DNA of 64,000 bases from contig NC_046676.1 in the NCBI RefSeq assembly GCF_003369915.1, positions 13,064,001 through 13,128,000 on the forward strand. Reading direction: 5' to 3'. The translations under genes were made by a program, and so were the position numbers. Of this stretch, positions 61,371 to 64,000 are shown piece by piece (within the stretch, counting starts at the first letter, position 1; every line of letters starts with the position of its first letter). This DNA comes from Drosophila miranda (taxonomy: Eukaryota > Arthropoda > Insecta > Diptera > Drosophilidae). The notes below the pieces were generated by a model. The model saw only the letters and a list, made by a program, of their open reading frames with translations. It had not been told where the DNA came from and searched no databases.

Positions 61371-61861
61371 TCAGTCACTATCACTGTCGGAGGACCTCTC
61401 GGGTGCGTCCACAACGTTTGGTGTTCCTGCTGGGAAGAGGAGCAGCTCCCTTGCGTACCTTTTTCGTTCAGGACGGAGAGCGTTTCGTCGGCCTGGTTCT
61501 GCCTTCTACTATGTATTGTAACTATAGAATATATAGGCAAGTGGAATGAAGATCAATCGCACCGAACTGGTCAACTACTGCCTCAATACTAGGAGATAAG
61601 AAGAGCAGAGAGATAGGAGAGATTCAAACAGGAGCAGTGTGAAATGGTTCATAGGCGGCTCCTTGACGCCGAGCTGTTCTCTCATGCCCTGGGGCAGCTT
61701 TTCGACAACAGGTCGAAGGACTGTAACAGGTTTCAAATGGAGGCGGCATACAAGCCGCTCGACTCACTGATAGAGTAATACGTGTCAAAGGTCTCGAATA
61801 TATAGAATCTATCGTTTTCCTTGCACTCTGCAGAACGTGGGACTCCAAATTGAGACTCCAT
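61371..61861 (-). CDS. Small multi-exon gene, unrecognised, reconstructed by splice phase
   Basis: No long open frame marks this gene. On the minus strand ATG at 61861 opens MESQFGVPRSAECKENDRFY and runs to a donor GTGAGT; exons 61768-61861, 61630-61720, 61563-61588 and 61371-61498 join with matching phases (1, 2, 1) to 112 residues ending in an acidic PERSSDSDSD. The middle reads YSIILRPVVEKLPQGMREQLG then VKEPPMNHFTLL; the last exon has RRNALRPERKRYARELLLF. Composition is clearly protein-like. A 5'UTR intron (donor GTAAGT, acceptor AATACAG) lies just upstream. Weak points: the second intron is only 41 bases with donor GTTTGA, and exon 3 is 26 bases; an alternative reading ends exon 3 at a nearby stop after HSTCLYIL. 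No family recognised; probably a small intracellular protein. Confidence 0.5.
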
Positions 61862-62456
61862 TTTGAGCCTGTATTTCAATATAAATGCTTCAGACGCCAC
61901 AACGGCCACTTACCCAGTCGTTTGTCGGAGATCTCTTATGTCTTCATGTTTTTAGACGCAGAAGTTTGCCAGTTGCGTGGGACTGGGTGCCAAAATGAAC
62001 CGAAAGTCGTGTGAATTCTCCACTGCACAAAAAGTATCAAAAATAATTCGCTTGCCGGTCGTCACAAGGTGTTTGTTTGTGTTTTTTGTTTTGATAACTA
62101 GCCGACAGCTGATAGTGATGGCACTCGACGTGTGCATATGCCGAGGCACGATAGTACGATAAGAATCACGAGGAGGCTTCCCAAACTGCGACGTTAGCTA
62201 CGAATTACCCTTAAAGTCTATGAAAAATTATTAAAAATCGATTTGAGATTGATTAATGAATTTAATAAATTGTCTGTAGAATAATTTGAGACGGTTACGA
62301 CTACTTATTTTGTGGTTTGCTATCAAGCTCGCACCAGTCTAGTGTCATATCAGCATAATCAGCTGTATTCCAGAGCTGCCTACAACCACGAAACGCAAAT
62401 TGCACAAGCACAAAGAAAAGCAAAAGTGAAAAGTAAAAATAACAATATAAGAAGAA
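61862..62456. other. Shared upstream region of the small minus-strand gene and mIF3
   Basis: Divergent arrangement: the minus-strand gene's 5'UTR with an intron (donor near 61911-61916) and the plus-strand mIF3 5'UTR. No TATA box is evident; probably a bidirectional promoter region. No other gene seen. Confidence 0.45.
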
Positions 62457-63224
62457 ATGCATTTGCAACGTTTTCAATTCATGATGCGTAGCATGTTGAG
62501 AGTGCAACAGATTGCTGCAATGGCTCAACACCAGCAACAACTCCGTAATTTATCACTTTATTGGCATTTGGCACAATCACAAAGGACGGCTGGAGCTCCA
62601 GGAGCAGGAAAAAAGTCAGGTGGTGACCAGAAACCAAAAAATCCGCCACAAAAGATTACTCTTGTTCAGCACAACCAGGCACTGAGCATAACCACCTTGG
62701 AGGAAGCTCAGAAGCTGGCCAAGCGGCGAGAGTTGCACTTGTTGCGTATGGACCAAACGGACACCAAAACCGGGCGCACCATGTTTAAGTTGGTACTAAT
62801 GACGCAGTTATAGGGAAACTCTCTATTAATTGGAATACATTCTTTCAGACTTGTCACGTCTGCGGAAATGTTAGCCGATGATGGGGGTTCAACGAACACC
62901 GCTACCGACAAAATCAACAAAAAGTCTGAGAAGTCACTGACAATAGGTGCCCGAATAGCGGAGCATGATCTTGAGTCGCGACTCAAGAATATTGTGAAAT
63001 GGCTGGGCAAGCGACACGAAATCCGCATACTCATCCAGGGCAGTGCTAGCGGATCTGACGAAAGCAGCGCTGAGCGCATAGTCAAGGCTATTGGACAAAC
63101 CATTGCAGAGCCGCAGGTCATTGGCAAAATAGTTCAAAAACGCAGCAAAGGTTCATATATAAAATTTAGCATTTTGCCTGTGACTCAGCCAGCCCCAACT
63201 ACGCCTACCCCCACCCAGTCGTGA
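62457..63224 (+). CDS. mIF3: Mitochondrial translation initiation factor 3
   Basis: Two exons (62457-62788, 62849-63224) give 235 residues. The first ~45 residues are basic and Gln/Leu-rich, typical of a mitochondrial targeting sequence. The IF3 N-domain follows (about 65-115; ITLVQHNQALSITTLEEAQKLAKRR, shortened here to its first part for recognition: the LEEAQKLAKRR block, then LLRMDQTDTKTGRTMFKLV), then the C-domain (about 160-225; IVKWLGKRHEIRILIQG and IGKIVQKRSKGSYIKF). IF3 binds the small mitoribosomal subunit, keeps subunits apart and helps select the start. The intron donor is GTTGGT rather than the nearby GTACTA, because only the former keeps frame with the acceptor TTCTTTCAG. A likely co-transcribed small ORF begins 42 bases after the stop. 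Confidence 0.85.
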
Positions 63225-63266
63225 CAGCTAACGCCATTGCCTCGGATAAATCCCAGTCATTTTACA

Positions 63267-63455
63267 GCAATGGCGTTGCCTCTGTCCTTTGGCATTAAAC
63301 GGGGCGCCCATAACTACTCCACCACTCAAAATAATGGGGGACGACGACCCACTGATCCAACCAAACCTGGAAAGTTGGCGGCTGCATCAATTATTTTTAT
63401 ATTTACTATGAAATATGTCTTCTGGATGCACGCTCTAATTAAGAAGGATAGTTGA
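63267..63455 (+). CDS. Small single-pass membrane protein, probably mitochondrial
   Basis: ATG at 63267 opens 62 codons. The N-terminus (MALPLSFGIKRGAHNYST) looks like a short mitochondrial presequence, followed by a polar stretch (GGRRPTDPTKPGK), one hydrophobic segment (LAAASIIFIFTMKYVFWMHAL) and a short charged tail. Size and layout resemble small inner-membrane subunits or assembly factors of respiratory complexes, but I do not recognise the family. It follows mIF3 by 42 bases with no ATG between, and a good acceptor (CATTTTACAG, ending 63264) lies directly before its ATG, so it may be a second cistron or a spliced alternative product. AATAAA-type signals follow near 63531 and 63862. Confidence 0.6.
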   Translation, partial: AMALPLSFGIKRGAHNYSTTQNNGGRRPTDPTKPGKLAAASIIFIFTMKYVFWMHALIKKDS

Positions 63456-64000
63456 ATGCTTGAAAAGTTTATTCTGATGTATGCGCAGCATTTTCGTTAA
63501 GATAGTTTTTATTTGTATTGAAAAGCCAATTAATAAACAGCCAGAAAACCTCAAAATAATTCGAATTTTTCATGGGACTCATGATATGATAAAGTTAAAA
63601 CTCCAATCTATTCACTTCGATATCTTTTATTTCTCATATAGATTTGTGTTGATTTTATATAGGTGCCATTAATTTAATTGGTATTTTCTGTTATATATTT
63701 TGTATATAGCATGTGTTATGAATTGTATGGATAAACACATAAGCTAATGAAATATTACACTCTTTTTTATAATATGAAGTCGCTAGTGCAAAGCAAAGCT
63801 TATAATTGAACTAAAGTCTACTATTGTTGCACGAGCAGGTAAAGCTTTTATTTGGTTTGGAAATAAATATAAATAGTGTTTTTTTAATCATATTGGAAAC
63901 TTGAAAAAGCAACAAATCGGAGCATAAGTTTGTGGACTTTTGGACATTCATTTATTTCGTGTACCTAAAAGCCTACGACTATAGCAGTGAATTTTGCTTT
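63456..64000. other. 3'UTR / intergenic at window end
   Basis: AT-rich sequence with poly(A)-type signals; no gene supported. The short frame at 63481-63672 has no family or splice support. Confidence 0.5.

Noticed and set aside
61643-61777. 44-codon plus-strand frame starting MVHRRLLDAELF
   Set aside because: Looks coding at first, but is the antisense of the phase-matched minus-strand exons, which have better splice sites and a longer product.

Overview
This is a stretch of insect nuclear DNA, almost certainly from a Drosophila species. The evidence is: short introns of about 55-75 bases with GT..AG ends, insect-type core promoters (TCAGTY initiators with DPE elements, TATA boxes, a TATCGATA DRE), long AT-rich 3'UTRs, abundant CA, CT and CAG microsatellites, and an intact calmodulin gene whose first coding exon is only the ATG. 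Gene content (calmodulin beside a DRC10-like gene and a divergent V-ATPase D subunit) fits the region around Cam on Muller element C. I cannot name the species. I see no bacterial, viral or CRISPR features, and no tRNA or rRNA.

Layout. 1.4-2.7 kb (+): a three-exon DRC10/IQCD-like axonemal protein. 3.9-4.9 kb (+): an intronless, divergent V-ATPase subunit D (Vha36-2-like); these two neighbours both look like sperm/testis genes. 5.0-24.9 kb (+): calmodulin, with a large upstream region, an ATG-only first exon at 7128, a second possible ATG-only first exon at 11512, three further exons, and a very AT-rich 3'UTR. 26.3-42.2 kb (+): a conserved-looking gene I do not recognise, with a six-exon 3' core, three alternative first coding exons spread over 12 kb, and a symmetric polyglutamine cassette exon. 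43.7-45.9 kb (-): a six-exon SLC6 nutrient amino acid transporter. 47.6-50.1 kb (-): a ten-exon coiled-coil protein. 51.4-61.2 kb (+): a tandem array of three F-spondin-type secreted proteins (Reeler, Spondin_N, TSP1 repeats, degenerate Kunitz domain). 61.4-61.9 kb (-): a small multi-exon gene reconstructed from splice phases alone. 62.5-63.2 kb (+): mitochondrial initiation factor 3, followed 42 bases later by a 62-residue protein with one likely membrane segment that may share its transcript.

Most interesting points: the hidden minus-strand gene at 61.4-61.9 kb; the mIF3/small-protein tandem; conserved initiator-DPE promoters in two of the three spondin genes, together with their non-canonical Kunitz domains; the three phase-matched first exons and a GC-AG intron in the unrecognised gene; and several stop-free introns whose length is a multiple of three. 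Exon boundaries were placed by eye from reading frame and splice consensus. No alignment or transcript data were used.
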